A stretch of 64,000 bases of DNA from Amycolatopsis acidicola (GCF_007713735.2 NZ_VMNW02000002.1:1-64000); one strand, 5' to 3'; shown: positions 17,653-25,828, numbered from the stretch's first letter. Translations and numbers: made by a program. Notes: a model not told the origin generated them from the letters alone.

Positions 17653-18102
17653 ATGGCCACGAGTACAGAGGAAAAGTCGCCAGCCCGCGCCGAGAGCGGC
17701 GCGCCGCTGGTGACCAGCCAGGGCACCACCACGATCGCCTCCACCGTCGTGCAGAAGATCGCCGGGCTCGCCGCCCGTGAGATCAACGGCGTCTACGACC
17801 TCGGCGGCGGCATGACCCGCGCGTTCGGCGCGATCCGCGACCGCATCCCGGGCGCCAACGCCAGCGCCGGGCAGGGCGTTTCCGTTGAGGTGGGGGAGAA
17901 GCAGGCCGCGGTCGACCTGCAACTCGTCGTCGAGTACGGGGTGTCGATCGCCGACCTGGCCCGCGCGGTGCGCTCGAACACGATCAGCGCCATCGAGCAG
18001 ATGACCGGGCTGGAGGTCGTCGAGGTCAACATCGTCGTCAACGACGTGAACCTGCCCGGCGACAACCCCGACGAGCCCGCGGCCACCGGGCGGGTGGAGT
18101 AA
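17653..18102 (+). CDS. Asp23/Gls24 family envelope stress response protein
   Basis: A 149-residue protein and the clearest Asp23 member here: TTTIASTVVQKIAGLAAREI, the GVSVEVGEKQAAVDLQLVVE strand pair, and VVEVNIVVNDVNLPGD at the end are all family hallmarks. A Ser/Thr/Glu-rich N-terminal tail precedes the domain. It starts 58 bases after the previous gene with an AGAAGGAGATGA ribosome site, so it may be translated most strongly. It is followed by the DUF2273-like membrane peptide, the same order as in firmicute asp23 operons. Confidence 0.88.
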   Translation: MATSTEEKSPARAESGAPLVTSQGTTTIASTVVQKIAGLAAREINGVYDLGGGMTRAFGAIRDRIPGANASAGQGVSVEVGEKQAAVDLQLVVEYGVSIADLARAVRSNTISAIEQMTGLEVVEVNIVVNDVNLPGDNPDEPAATGRVE

Positions 18103-18105
18103 GCG

Positions 18106-18282
18106 ATGACCCCGACCGTGCTGGGCCTGCTGACCGGGCTCGTGCTGGGCGTCGCGGCCGCGTTCGGCGGGTTCACCGCCTTCATCGTGGTCGCGGTGCT
18201 CGGCGCGCTCGGGCTGCTGGCGGGCCGGGCGATCGAAGGCAAGCTCGACCTGTCCCAGCTGCTCGGGCGGGACAGGCGATGA
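18106..18282 (+). CDS. Small DUF2273-like membrane protein
   Basis: A 58-residue protein with two hydrophobic helices (VLGLLTGLVLGVAAAFGG and AFIVVAVLGALGLLAGRAIE) and a short charged tail, KLDLSQLLGRDRR. The GRAIEGKLDL ending matches DUF2273, a small membrane partner of Asp23/AmaP systems. ATG at 18106 comes three bases after the Asp23 stop, and its own stop overlaps the next ATG in ATGA. Its size makes it easy to miss. Confidence 0.82.
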   Translation: MTPTVLGLLTGLVLGVAAAFGGFTAFIVVAVLGALGLLAGRAIEGKLDLSQLLGRDRR

Positions 18283-18566
18283 CACTGACCGATACGCGCG
18301 GCACCACGGTGGTCACCGACCGGGCGGTGCGGCGGATCGCGGGACAGCTGCTGGGCGGGAAGGTCGGCGCCAAGGTCACCGGGGAGCACGTGACCCTGGA
18401 CGCCGAACTTTCCGTCACGTACCCGAACTCCGTCGCCGCCGCCACCGACCGGGTGCGCGCCGACCTGGCCCGTGACGTCGCCGAGCTGACGGGGCTGACG
18501 GTCGACCGCGTGGACATCACGGTCGTCTCGCTCGACGGCGGTCGCGGGGAACGGAGGATCGAATGA
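18279..18566 (+). CDS. Asp23/Gls24 family protein (short)
   Basis: A 95-residue short Asp23-type protein: TTVVTDRAVRRIAGQLLGGK, VTLDAELSVTYPNSVAAATD and VDRVDITVVSLDGGRGERRIE carry the family strand-helix pattern without the long N-terminal tail of the previous member. It overlaps the DUF2273 gene by four bases and the DUF6286 gene by four bases, so translation is tightly coupled. The operon thus codes at least three Asp23-type proteins. Confidence 0.8.
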   Translation: MTLTDTRGTTVVTDRAVRRIAGQLLGGKVGAKVTGEHVTLDAELSVTYPNSVAAATDRVRADLARDVAELTGLTVDRVDITVVSLDGGRGERRIE

Positions 18567-19096
18567 TCAGGCGCCCACGCCGCGCCCTGGCGGCGAGCCT
18601 GACCGCGCTCGTCGGGCTCGCGTTGTGCGCCCTCGTCGCCACCAGTGCGATTCAGCTGCTGGTGCACGAAAAGCCGGTGCTGGACTACCACGCGGCCGCC
18701 GCCCGGCTGCACGACCTGCACTGGACTTCGACGCCGGTCCGGATCGCCGGCATCGTGCTGGCCGTGCTCGGCCTGGCGCTGCTGCTCGCGGCGCTGCTGC
18801 CCGGCCGGGCGCTCGTGCTGCCGCTGCAGGAGGACGGCAGCACGAGCGCCCCGCTGACGTCCGGCGCGCGCCGTCACGGGATGACCAGGACGCTGCGCGC
18901 GTCGGCGGAATCCCTCGACGGCGTGGGCTCGGCGAAGGTCGGGCTGCGGCGGCGCAAGCTCAAGGCGCGGATCAAACCGGACAGGCTGGCCACCCCGGAA
19001 CTCGGCGGGCAGGTCACCACCGCGCTGGAAGAACAGCTCGACCGGATCGGCCCGGCGAAACGGCCGCGGACCAAGGTCAAGATCGGGAGGCCCTGA
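18563..19096 (+). CDS. DUF6286 family membrane protein
   Basis: A 177-residue protein with two membrane helices: LAASLTALVGLALCALVATS near residues 10-30 and RIAGIVLAVLGLALLLAALL near 60-80. A cytoplasmic C-terminal domain of about 90 residues follows (RTLRASAESLDGVGSAKVGL onward), itself resembling an Asp23-like half. DUF6286 proteins occur in actinobacterial Asp23 operons; their role is unknown. The ATG at 18563 overlaps the upstream gene by four bases. Confidence 0.82.
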   Translation: MIRRPRRALAASLTALVGLALCALVATSAIQLLVHEKPVLDYHAAAARLHDLHWTSTPVRIAGIVLAVLGLALLLAALLPGRALVLPLQEDGSTSAPLTSGARRHGMTRTLRASAESLDGVGSAKVGLRRRKLKARIKPDRLATPELGGQVTTALEEQLDRIGPAKRPRTKVKIGRP

Positions 19097-19098
19097 CG

Positions 19099-19668
19099 AT
19101 GGCGAGCCTCAACCGCCCGGCCCGGCTGAACCGGACACTGCTGGCGTTGATCGGCCTGGTGCTGCTCGCGGCGGGTGCGTTCCTGGTGACCACGTACTAC
19201 GGCTGGCTGCGGCTGATCGACCGGGAGCGGCCGCTGGTGCCGGGCACCGAACTGCCGCCGACGTGGGTGCTCTACGTCGTGGCCGCCGGGGCTGTCGTGC
19301 TGGGTCTGCTGTTCCTGTCCTGGCTTTCGGCACAGGCGTTGCGCCGCCCGAAGACCAGCACCTGGCGCTGGGAAAGCGTTGAGTCACAAGGGCGGACGGA
19401 TCTCGCGGCTTCGGTGGCGGTGGCACCCTTCGAGGGCGAGGTCGGTGGCTACCTCGGCGTGCAGTCGGCTGACGCGGTGCTCTCGGGTAGCCAGGACAGG
19501 CCGACGCTGCTGGTGAAGGTGACCGCCGAACCCGAGGCCGACCTCACGGCGGTGCGCGAGCGCATCGTCACCGACGGCGTGCCCCGGCTCAAGCAGGCAC
19601 TGGATCTGGACGAGCTGCCGACGGTCGTGGAGTTCGCCTTTGCCGATACCGGAGCCAGGGTGCGCTGA
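19099..19668 (+). CDS. amaP: AmaP-like alkaline shock response membrane anchor protein
   Basis: A 189-residue membrane protein. Helix 1 is TLLALIGLVLLAAGAFLVTT, helix 2 WVLYVVAAGAVVLGLLFLSWL, followed by a cytoplasmic domain of about 110 residues. This matches AmaP, which in Staphylococcus tethers Asp23 to the membrane. It is the last gene of the sigma-Asp23 operon, two bases after the previous stop. The symbol is by family resemblance; function in actinomycetes is not shown. Confidence 0.8.
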   Translation: MASLNRPARLNRTLLALIGLVLLAAGAFLVTTYYGWLRLIDRERPLVPGTELPPTWVLYVVAAGAVVLGLLFLSWLSAQALRRPKTSTWRWESVESQGRTDLAASVAVAPFEGEVGGYLGVQSADAVLSGSQDRPTLLVKVTAEPEADLTAVRERIVTDGVPRLKQALDLDELPTVVEFAFADTGARVR

Positions 19669-19684
19669 CCGGCAGGGGTCGCGG

Positions 19685-20053
19685 TCAGACGGCGGCGGGT
19701 GTCTTTCCCGCGTCGTAGGCGGCGCGGGCCTGGGCGATCGAGCCGCGGTGGCGTTCGGCCCAGCCCAGCAGCCCGGTCAACGACGTGTACAGCTCGCGCG
19801 CCATGTCGGTGAGCGAATACTCGACCCTCGGCGGGACCGTCGGATAGACCGTGCGGATCAAGAGCCCGTCGCGCTCCAGTTTGCGCAGGTTCAGCGTCAG
19901 CATCCGGCGGCTGATGCCCTCGACCTGGCGCTCCAGCTCCGTGAACCGCACCGGCCCGTCGGCCGCGGCGACGATGATGCCGATGCTCCACTTGCCCGCG
20001 ACGTGGTCGAGCACCTCGACGATCGGGCAGGCCTCGGCGATCGGATCGGTCAT
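19685..20053 (-). CDS. HxlR family transcriptional regulator
   Basis: A 122-residue winged-helix regulator of the HxlR type: ACPIVEVLDHVAGKWSIGII with the conserved redox-capable Cys9, FTELERQVEGISRRMLTLNL as the recognition helix, and VEYSLTDMARELYTSLTGLL. HxlR proteins often sense aldehydes or other electrophiles through that Cys. It is divergent from a DHA2 efflux pump, which is its likely target. The intervening 222 bp contain two pairs of repeats that could be its binding sites. The ATG at 20053 has a GGAGG site upstream. Confidence 0.9.
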   Translation of the reverse strand: MTDPIAEACPIVEVLDHVAGKWSIGIIVAAADGPVRFTELERQVEGISRRMLTLNLRKLERDGLLIRTVYPTVPPRVEYSLTDMARELYTSLTGLLGWAERHRGSIAQARAAYDAGKTPAAV

Positions 20054-20096
20054 GGCGGCCTCCTTCCGGCCGCTCCAGGTTACCGCGGATGGACCC

Positions 20097-20260
20097 TGTT
20101 ACACATCGTTTCCTCTGGGCGGGCTGTGACCTCCAGGACAGCCCTCGCAGGTGGGGACCGCTGACCTGGATGGTCACATCGATGTGCCAGGGGAACACGA
20201 AACTGCCTTCTTTCGGGCACCTCCAGGGGAACACATCATGGGCACTGTTACAGATCGTGC
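20097..20260. promoter_or_regulatory. Paired repeats in the HxlR/DHA2 intergenic region
   Basis: Two direct-repeat pairs lie between the divergent genes. TGTTACACATCGT at 20097 recurs as TGTTACAGATCGT at 20246 (12 of 13 bases). CCAGGGGAACAC at 20187-20198 recurs exactly at 20223-20234, 36 bp apart. The second TGTTACA copy lies 30 bp before the efflux gene start. They look like regulator half-sites or nested duplications; binding is inferred only from position. Confidence 0.5.
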
Positions 20261-20275
20261 TCCCTTGGAGGTCAG

Positions 20276-21691
20276 GTGTCCTCGACCATGCTCCACACCG
20301 ACAGATCGCGTCTGCTCGCCCTGACCGTGTTGTGCGCGCAGACGCTGATGATCGTGCTCGACCAGACGATCGTGAACGTCGCGCTGCCCTCCATCCGCGA
20401 CGACCTCGGCTTCACCCAGCCCGGGCTGGCGTGGGTGATCAACGCCTACGGGATCGCGTTCGGCGGGCTGCTTCTGCTCACCGGCAGGCTCGGCGACCTC
20501 GTCGGCCGGCGCAAGGTGTTCCTCGCCGGGCTGCTCCTGTTCACCGCGGCTTCGCTGCTGTGCGGGCTGGCGTGGAATTCGGAAGTGCTTGTGGCGGCCC
20601 GATTCGTCCAGGGCGTCGGCGGCGCCACCTCGTCCGCGGTCGTGCTCGGGATGATCGTCCGGTTGTTCCCGGAATCCGGCGCCCGCGCGAAGGCCATCGG
20701 CGCGTTCAGCTTCGTGCAGGCCGCGGGCGGGTCCATCGGCAGCGTCGCCGGCGGCCTGCTGACCGAGGCGGTCAGCTGGCACTGGATCTTCCTGATCAAC
20801 CTGCCGATCGGGATCGCCGCCGCGCTGCTTTCCTTGCGGGTACTGGAAGACGACCGGGGCATCGGCCTGCGGGCCGGGGCCGACGTGCTCGGCGCGATCC
20901 TCGTGACGGCGGCGCTGATGCTCGCCGTGTACACGATCGTCGAGGTCGACGGGCACGGCTGGGCCTCGCCCCGCACGCTGGGTTTCGGCGGGCCGGCGCT
21001 CGTGCTGCTGGCGCTTTTCGTGGTGCGCCAGGCGAAAACGCCGAACCCGCTGCTGCCACTGCGGATCTTCGCCTCGCGGATTCTCTCCGGCGCGAACGTG
21101 GTGCTGGGACTGCTGGTCGCCGCGATGTTCGGGTTCCAGTTCCTGATCGTGCTCTACCTGCGGCAGGTGCTGGGCTACTCGGCCGAGCAGACCGGGTTCG
21201 CGATGCTGCCGGTGGCGGCGGCGATCGCGGTGATCTCGCTCGGCGTCTCGGCACGGGTGACGGCCCGGTTCGGGGAACGGCCGGTGCTGCTGAGCGGTCT
21301 CGTGCTCATCACGGCCGGGCTCGTGGTCCTCGGGCGCGTTCCCGTTGACGGGCACTATCCGGTCGACCTGCTGCCGGCGATGCTCGCGATGGGGATCGGC
21401 TTCGGGCTCGCGATGCCCGCGCTGATGGCGCTGGGCATGAGCGACGCGCGCCCGGAAGATGCCGGGCTGGCGTCCGGGCTGTTCAACACCACCCAGCAGG
21501 TCATGGGCGCGATCGGGTTGTCCGTGCTCGCGGTGCTGGCGGCCACGCGCGGCGACCGGCTGGCCGCGACCGAACCCCTGTCTTCGGCGCTGACTTCGGG
21601 CTACCGGCTGGCGTTCTGGATCGCGGCCGCACTGGTCGCCGCGGCCGGCGTCTTCGCGGCGGTGCTACTCAGGCCGCGGGCTCGCCGGTGA
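20276..21691 (+). CDS. DHA2-type (14-TM) MFS drug efflux transporter
   Basis: A 471-residue membrane transporter. The first helix carries LDQTIVNVALPSIRDDLGF, the motif D1 of DHA2 pumps, followed by LLTGRLGDLVGRRKVFLAG (motif A) and later GGATSSAVVLGMIVRLFP. About 14 hydrophobic segments agree with a proton-driven multidrug exporter. GTG at 20276 has GGAGG nine bases upstream. Divergent from an HxlR regulator. The 3' end overlaps the convergent DJ-1 gene by 23 bases. Confidence 0.92.
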   Translation: MSSTMLHTDRSRLLALTVLCAQTLMIVLDQTIVNVALPSIRDDLGFTQPGLAWVINAYGIAFGGLLLLTGRLGDLVGRRKVFLAGLLLFTAASLLCGLAWNSEVLVAARFVQGVGGATSSAVVLGMIVRLFPESGARAKAIGAFSFVQAAGGSIGSVAGGLLTEAVSWHWIFLINLPIGIAAALLSLRVLEDDRGIGLRAGADVLGAILVTAALMLAVYTIVEVDGHGWASPRTLGFGGPALVLLALFVVRQAKTPNPLLPLRIFASRILSGANVVLGLLVAAMFGFQFLIVLYLRQVLGYSAEQTGFAMLPVAAAIAVISLGVSARVTARFGERPVLLSGLVLITAGLVVLGRVPVDGHYPVDLLPAMLAMGIGFGLAMPALMALGMSDARPEDAGLASGLFNTTQQVMGAIGLSVLAVLAATRGDRLAATEPLSSALTSGYRLAFWIAAALVAAAGVFAAVLLRPRARR

Positions 21692-22319
21692 GCACGAAAC
21701 GGCTCATCGAGCGCAGCGCGGCGGTCACCTCGGCGGGCGCCTTCTCCGGGGAGCCGGCGTCGAACGGGGGCCGCGGGGCGTACTCGATCCCGAGCTGGAT
21801 GCCCTGGGCGACGGTCTCCCCGGCGATCCGGGCGGCGAGGGAGAGGGCCATGTCGATGCCGGCGGAAACCCCGGCGGCGGTGACGTACTTGCCATCGGTC
21901 ACCACGCGTTCCGTGGTGGGCCGCGCGCCCAGCGCGGGCAGTCGTTCCATCGCGAGCCAGTGCGTCGTGGCCCGGCGTCCCTTCAGCAGTCCGGCGGCGC
22001 CGAGGATCAGCGAGCCGGTGCACACCGACGTCGTCCACGTGCTGGTCCGGTCGACGGCGCGGAGCCATTCGTGCACCGGCCCGTCGGCCATGTGGGCCGT
22101 CTGCCCCGGCCCGCCGGGGACGACGACCACCTCCGGGTCGGTCACCTCGTCCAGCGTCGCCGTGACCTCCATCCGGAGGCTGCCGACCTCGGTGGCGACG
22201 GTGCCCTTCCGCTCGCCGACGAAGACGACTTCACGCTCGTGCAGGCGGCTGAGGACTTCGTAGGGGCCGACCGCGTCAAGCGCGGTGAACCGGTCGAACA
22301 GCAGGATGGCGATCCGCAT
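21669..22319 (-). CDS. DJ-1/PfpI family protein
   Basis: A 216-residue class-I glutamine-amidotransferase-like protein. MRIAILLFDRFTALDAVGPY opens the fold; the nucleophile elbow SVCTGSLILGAAGLLKGRRA holds the Cys, followed by TTHW. This is the GlxA/InhA subgroup of DJ-1; InhA hydrates isonitriles, but the substrate here is unknown. Its 5' end overlaps the GlxA-type regulator gene by 44 bases in another frame, and its 3' end overlaps the DHA2 transporter on the other strand. Confidence 0.88.
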   Translation of the reverse strand: MRIAILLFDRFTALDAVGPYEVLSRLHEREVVFVGERKGTVATEVGSLRMEVTATLDEVTDPEVVVVPGGPGQTAHMADGPVHEWLRAVDRTSTWTTSVCTGSLILGAAGLLKGRRATTHWLAMERLPALGARPTTERVVTDGKYVTAAGVSAGIDMALSLAARIAGETVAQGIQLGIEYAPRPPFDAGSPEKAPAEVTAALRSMSRFVLTGEPAA

Positions 22320-23307
22320 GACTCTCCTTGTCTCGTAAGGAAAAACCGGGGTGGAAACGGCGGCGGTACTCGGCGGGGCCGACGTCGAGGGCCCGCAGGA
22401 AGGCCCGTCGCATGGCCTCGGGCGTGCCGTAGCCGCAGGCGCGGGCGACCTCCTCGATGCTGTCGCGGGTGTCCTCCAGGCGGCGGCGCGCGGCCTCCAG
22501 GCGGACGCGGTCGACGTAGCGGCCGGGGTTCATCCCGATCTCGGCCGCGAACACCCGCGCGAACTGGCGGGCCGAGAGCCGGGCGCGGCGGGAAAGCGCT
22601 TCCACGGACAGGTCGGCTTCGGGGTGCTCGGCGATCCACCGCTGCACCTCGCGCACCGGTTCGCGGTGCGCGACCTGGGTGGAGAGCTGGGCGCTGAACT
22701 GGGCCTGGTTGCCCGGGCGGCGCAGGAAGACCACCAGATGCCGGGCGATCTGCAGCGCCGCGTCGCGCCCGAGCTGGTCCTCGACCAACGCGAGCGCGAG
22801 GTCGATCCCCGCCGTGACGCCCGCGGAGGTCAGCACGTCCCCGTCCCGCACGAAGATCGGCTCGCCCGCCACGTCGAGGTCCGGGTAGCGGCGGGCTAGC
22901 GAGTCGCAGTGCGCCCAGTGCGTGGTGACCCGTTTTCCGCTCAACAGCCCCGCTTCGGCGAGCAGGAACGCGCCCGTGCACACCGACACCAGCTGCCGCG
23001 CCTGGCGCCCGTGCTCGCCCAGCCACGCCACGAGCGCCGGATCGGGCGGCCGCGTGCCCTCACCGCCGGGCACGAGCACCATGTCCAGCGCGGTGGCCGT
23101 GCGCAGATCCCGGTCCGGCATCAGGCCGAGCCCGCTGGAACTGCGCACGGTTCCCCCGCCGAGGCTCGCCGTGGCGATCTCGAACGCGGGCGCACCCCCG
23201 TGCCTCGCCTGCCAGGAATTCGCCCCGGCCAGCACCTCCAGCGGACCCGTGACGTCGAGGCTCTGCACCCCGTCGAAGAGAACGATGAGCACCGACCGCG
23301 TCCGCAT
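22276..23307 (-). CDS. GlxA family AraC-type transcriptional regulator
   Basis: A 343-residue regulator with an N-terminal DJ-1-like domain (about 1-190; SVCTGAFLLAEAGLLSGKRV and TTHWAHCD) and a C-terminal AraC helix-turn-helix pair (LSVEALSRRARLSARQFARV and IEEVARACGYGTPEAMRRAF, about 225-320). GlxA regulators usually control catabolic or stress genes. It lies directly upstream of, and overlaps, a stand-alone DJ-1 protein of the same subgroup, so the two may share a ligand. Confidence 0.9.
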   Translation of the reverse strand: MRTRSVLIVLFDGVQSLDVTGPLEVLAGANSWQARHGGAPAFEIATASLGGGTVRSSSGLGLMPDRDLRTATALDMVLVPGGEGTRPPDPALVAWLGEHGRQARQLVSVCTGAFLLAEAGLLSGKRVTTHWAHCDSLARRYPDLDVAGEPIFVRDGDVLTSAGVTAGIDLALALVEDQLGRDAALQIARHLVVFLRRPGNQAQFSAQLSTQVAHREPVREVQRWIAEHPEADLSVEALSRRARLSARQFARVFAAEIGMNPGRYVDRVRLEAARRRLEDTRDSIEEVARACGYGTPEAMRRAFLRALDVGPAEYRRRFHPGFSLRDKESHADRHPAVRPVHRA

Positions 23308-23379
23308 ACCTCGATCGTCGCGGCCGCCGAGGGTGACGGCAATGACGGGTTTCCCACTTTTCCTGCCATGGACGCGGGC

Positions 23380-24663
23380 TCAGAGTTCAGCGTCGTCAAG
23401 CTCCAGGGTGCGCCCGGCCGATTCGAGCAGCTCGTCGTAGGTCATGACTTCGATCCGGCTCAAGGCCGCGTTGTAGGTCCGGAAGGCAGCCGATATTTCG
23501 GCCGGTTCGTACTTCCCTCGCAGGAAGCCCGCGTGCCCGATCAGCACGGTCGCGGACGCGCGCCGTGCCTCGATGTTGTGCTCGGCCAGGATGGTGGCAC
23601 GCTGCTCGTCGAGCGAGCGAAGGTAGTTCGTCGCCTGAAGCACGGCCCGATGGACGTCAGGGCCGACCGTCGGATGCGACAGTCGCTGCTCGACCAGGTT
23701 GGGCACGGATGCCTTCTTCAACTCCACTACATGGAGGGACCCGTCACCGCGCAGCAGGGGGATGTCCAGGCTGTCGGTGGTCGTCAAGCTCGATCGGTCG
23801 AGTGTCCGCACGTAACGGCCGCCGAAGATCCAGGTCTGTTGCCGCAGCTCCGCCTGGATCTGCTGTTCGGAGCTCGCGGGATCCTCCACAACCGCGCGAA
23901 GTCGTTCCAGCGCGGATCGCCGGCGTTTCCACTGCACAGCTCGTGCCAGCACTTCGGAGCCTGCCAACCCGGCGAGTTCATCGGCGATCTCAGGTGGGAC
24001 CTCCGACGACGCCGAGGACGAGTCGAGGACGAGCTGGATGCGTTCGAGCCAGACAAGCGGGTCTTTCGCGTAGCGCGGCAGCTTGACACCGCCCCGCCGG
24101 TCTTCACCAGTTGTCCACCGGTGCATTTCCGTCGCCACGCGCGCGAGCCAGTCGTGGACCTCACCAGCGCCGGCTTCCGGCCGGAAGTGTACGAACTGGC
24201 CCACTATGTCGGCGGAACGGCGCAACCCGACTTCGAGCAACCGCCGCGCCAGCTCGTCGTCCATTTCCTGCTGTTCAGGGATGTACCACCTTTCCAACAG
24301 GCTCAGCGGGATGTCTCCGGAGGCGTACTCGGCGAAGTCATCGAGTCGCCGGGCTACGTTTTCTTCCCCGGCTTCGGTCGCTGCGTTCGCGGCGTTCTCC
24401 AGATGAGTGACGAGCCGTCTGCCCCTGGGATACCGATGACCTCCGGTGTCCGGGCCGGAATTCGTGAAGGCAAGTGCTTCGTCGATGTGCCCACGCACAA
24501 CGCCGGACCGCGTGAGCTTCAGTGTGTCTTCGAGTAAACAGACGAGCGTGAAACCTGACCGATATCCCACCGGGCCAAGGATGCCAGCTAGCGTTCGGCA
24601 AGTGACCTCGGATGCCGGATCACGGCTGCGAAAAGTATTGTCCGAAATCAGCGGATACGACAT
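23380..24663 (-). CDS. sduA: Shedu-type immune nuclease (DUF4263/SduA C-terminal domain)
   Basis: Up to 427 residues. The C-terminal part matches DUF4263, the domain of the single-protein Shedu anti-phage system. PD-(D/E)XK residues are visible: Asp300 in DSLDIPLLRGDG, Glu314 and Lys316 in HVVELKKASVPNL, and Gln343 in VLQATNYLRSL. The N-terminal half (about 60-260) is helical and unlike named domains, as expected for Shedu sensing regions, which vary. The start is uncertain: ATG at 24663 gives the longest form but would overlap the divergent gene; a GTG near residue 56 is an alternative. Lower GC3 than neighbours suggests acquisition. Confidence 0.8.
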   Translation of the reverse strand: MSYPLISDNTFRSRDPASEVTCRTLAGILGPVGYRSGFTLVCLLEDTLKLTRSGVVRGHIDEALAFTNSGPDTGGHRYPRGRRLVTHLENAANAATEAGEENVARRLDDFAEYASGDIPLSLLERWYIPEQQEMDDELARRLLEVGLRRSADIVGQFVHFRPEAGAGEVHDWLARVATEMHRWTTGEDRRGGVKLPRYAKDPLVWLERIQLVLDSSSASSEVPPEIADELAGLAGSEVLARAVQWKRRRSALERLRAVVEDPASSEQQIQAELRQQTWIFGGRYVRTLDRSSLTTTDSLDIPLLRGDGSLHVVELKKASVPNLVEQRLSHPTVGPDVHRAVLQATNYLRSLDEQRATILAEHNIEARRASATVLIGHAGFLRGKYEPAEISAAFRTYNAALSRIEVMTYDELLESAGRTLELDDAEL

Positions 24664-24943
24664 CGGCGCCGGTGACTACGTGTCGTACTTCGTCAACGAA
24701 CACGGCGAGCCGATGGTGTTCGTGCGCGAAACGGGTTTGAAACCGGCGATCCTGTTGCACGCCGACCTGGGCTGGGAACCCCAGCTGGTCGAAGGGCCGC
24801 CGCGGAAGGGGACGGCGGACCGCTCGCTTTCGCCTGGTGTCCGCCGGATGATGGCTGACGTGCCGGTGATGGGTGACGTGATCCTCAACGAAGCCGAGGC
24901 GCGGTGGCTGAGGTCCTGCCTGGCCGCCAGCGAACGATGGTGA
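24602..24943 (+). CDS. Conserved hypothetical protein, 113 residues
   Basis: A small soluble protein from GTG at 24602. It reads LSEISGYDIGAGDYVSYFVN, then GEPMVFVRETGLKPAILLHA, and ends with a helix NEAEARWLRSCLAASERW. I do not recognise a domain. The start region overlaps the longest form of the divergent Shedu gene, so one of the two starts must be shorter. Third-position GC is high in the second half, which supports real coding. It lies next to DUF3097 but with a 56-base gap. Confidence 0.6.
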   Translation: MTSDAGSRLRKVLSEISGYDIGAGDYVSYFVNEHGEPMVFVRETGLKPAILLHADLGWEPQLVEGPPRKGTADRSLSPGVRRMMADVPVMGDVILNEAEARWLRSCLAASERW

Positions 24944-24999
24944 CGCCCCCGGCGCGTCGCCGAGACCTGCCTGCCGCGGCGGCGCTACCGTGCCCGATC

Positions 25000-25812
25000 G
25001 TGCGATCCCACTCCTATGACGACGTCCTGTCCGGGCCGCGGAAGCGGAAGCGGAAGATCCCCGAGGTGGCCGCGGAGGCCGGGCTCGTGGTGGAGGAGCC
25101 GGGAAGCGGTTTCTGCGGCGCGGTCGTCCGCCTCGAATACGGCAACGTCGTCCTCGAAGACCGCCGCGGCAAGCACCGCGTGTTCCCGCTCAGCCCGGCC
25201 GGATTCCTGGTGGAGGGCAAGCCCGTCACGCTCGTCCCGCCCAAGGCGCGGGCGAAACCGGCGCGCACGATGTCGGCTTCCGGCTCGGTGCGAGTGCAGG
25301 GCCTCAAGGCGCGCACCGCCCAGGACTCGCGGATCTGGGTGGAGGGCAAGCACGACGCCGAGCTCGTCGAGCGCGTGTGGGGGCACGATCTGCGCGTGGA
25401 AGGCGTCGTCGTCGAACCGCTCGACGGGGTGGACGTGCTCGCCGACCGGATCGACGAGTTCGGCACCGGCCCGGAGCGGCGCCTCGGCGTGCTGGTCGAC
25501 CATTTGGTCAAGGGCAGCAAGGAATCCCGCCTGGTGGACGCGATCCGGGACGAGCACGTGCTCGTCACCGGGCACCCGTACGTCGACATCTGGCAGGCGG
25601 TGAAACCCGAAGCGGTCGGCATCACGGCCTGGCCGGAGGTCCCGCGCGGCCTGCCGTGGAAGGAAGGGATCTGCGAGGCCCTTGGCTGGGGCGAGACCTA
25701 CGAAGGGTGGCAGCGCGTGCTCGGCGCGGTGTCCAGTTTCCGCGACCTGGAGACCCCGCTGATCGGGGCCGTGGAGCGGCTGATCGACTTCGTCACCGTG
25801 CCCCGGGACTGA
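25000..25812 (+). CDS. DUF3097 family protein
   Basis: A 270-residue actinobacterial protein of unknown function. It begins RSHSYDDVLSGPRKRKRKIP, the usual Arg-rich opening, then GFCGAVVRLEYGNVVLEDRR, GKHRVFPLSPAGFLVEGKPV, and the Toprim-like stretch RIWVEGKHDAELVERVWGHD with later Asp residues in LGVLVDHLVKGSKESRLVDA. The Toprim-like pattern (Glu in VEGKHD, Asp in LVDHL) hints at a nucleic-acid-related role, which is inference. GTG at 25000 gives the normal family length; the frame is open for another 96 bases. Confidence 0.85.
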   Translation: MRSHSYDDVLSGPRKRKRKIPEVAAEAGLVVEEPGSGFCGAVVRLEYGNVVLEDRRGKHRVFPLSPAGFLVEGKPVTLVPPKARAKPARTMSASGSVRVQGLKARTAQDSRIWVEGKHDAELVERVWGHDLRVEGVVVEPLDGVDVLADRIDEFGTGPERRLGVLVDHLVKGSKESRLVDAIRDEHVLVTGHPYVDIWQAVKPEAVGITAWPEVPRGLPWKEGICEALGWGETYEGWQRVLGAVSSFRDLETPLIGAVERLIDFVTVPRD

Positions 25813-25828
25813 CCGGCCGAAGGTCACG

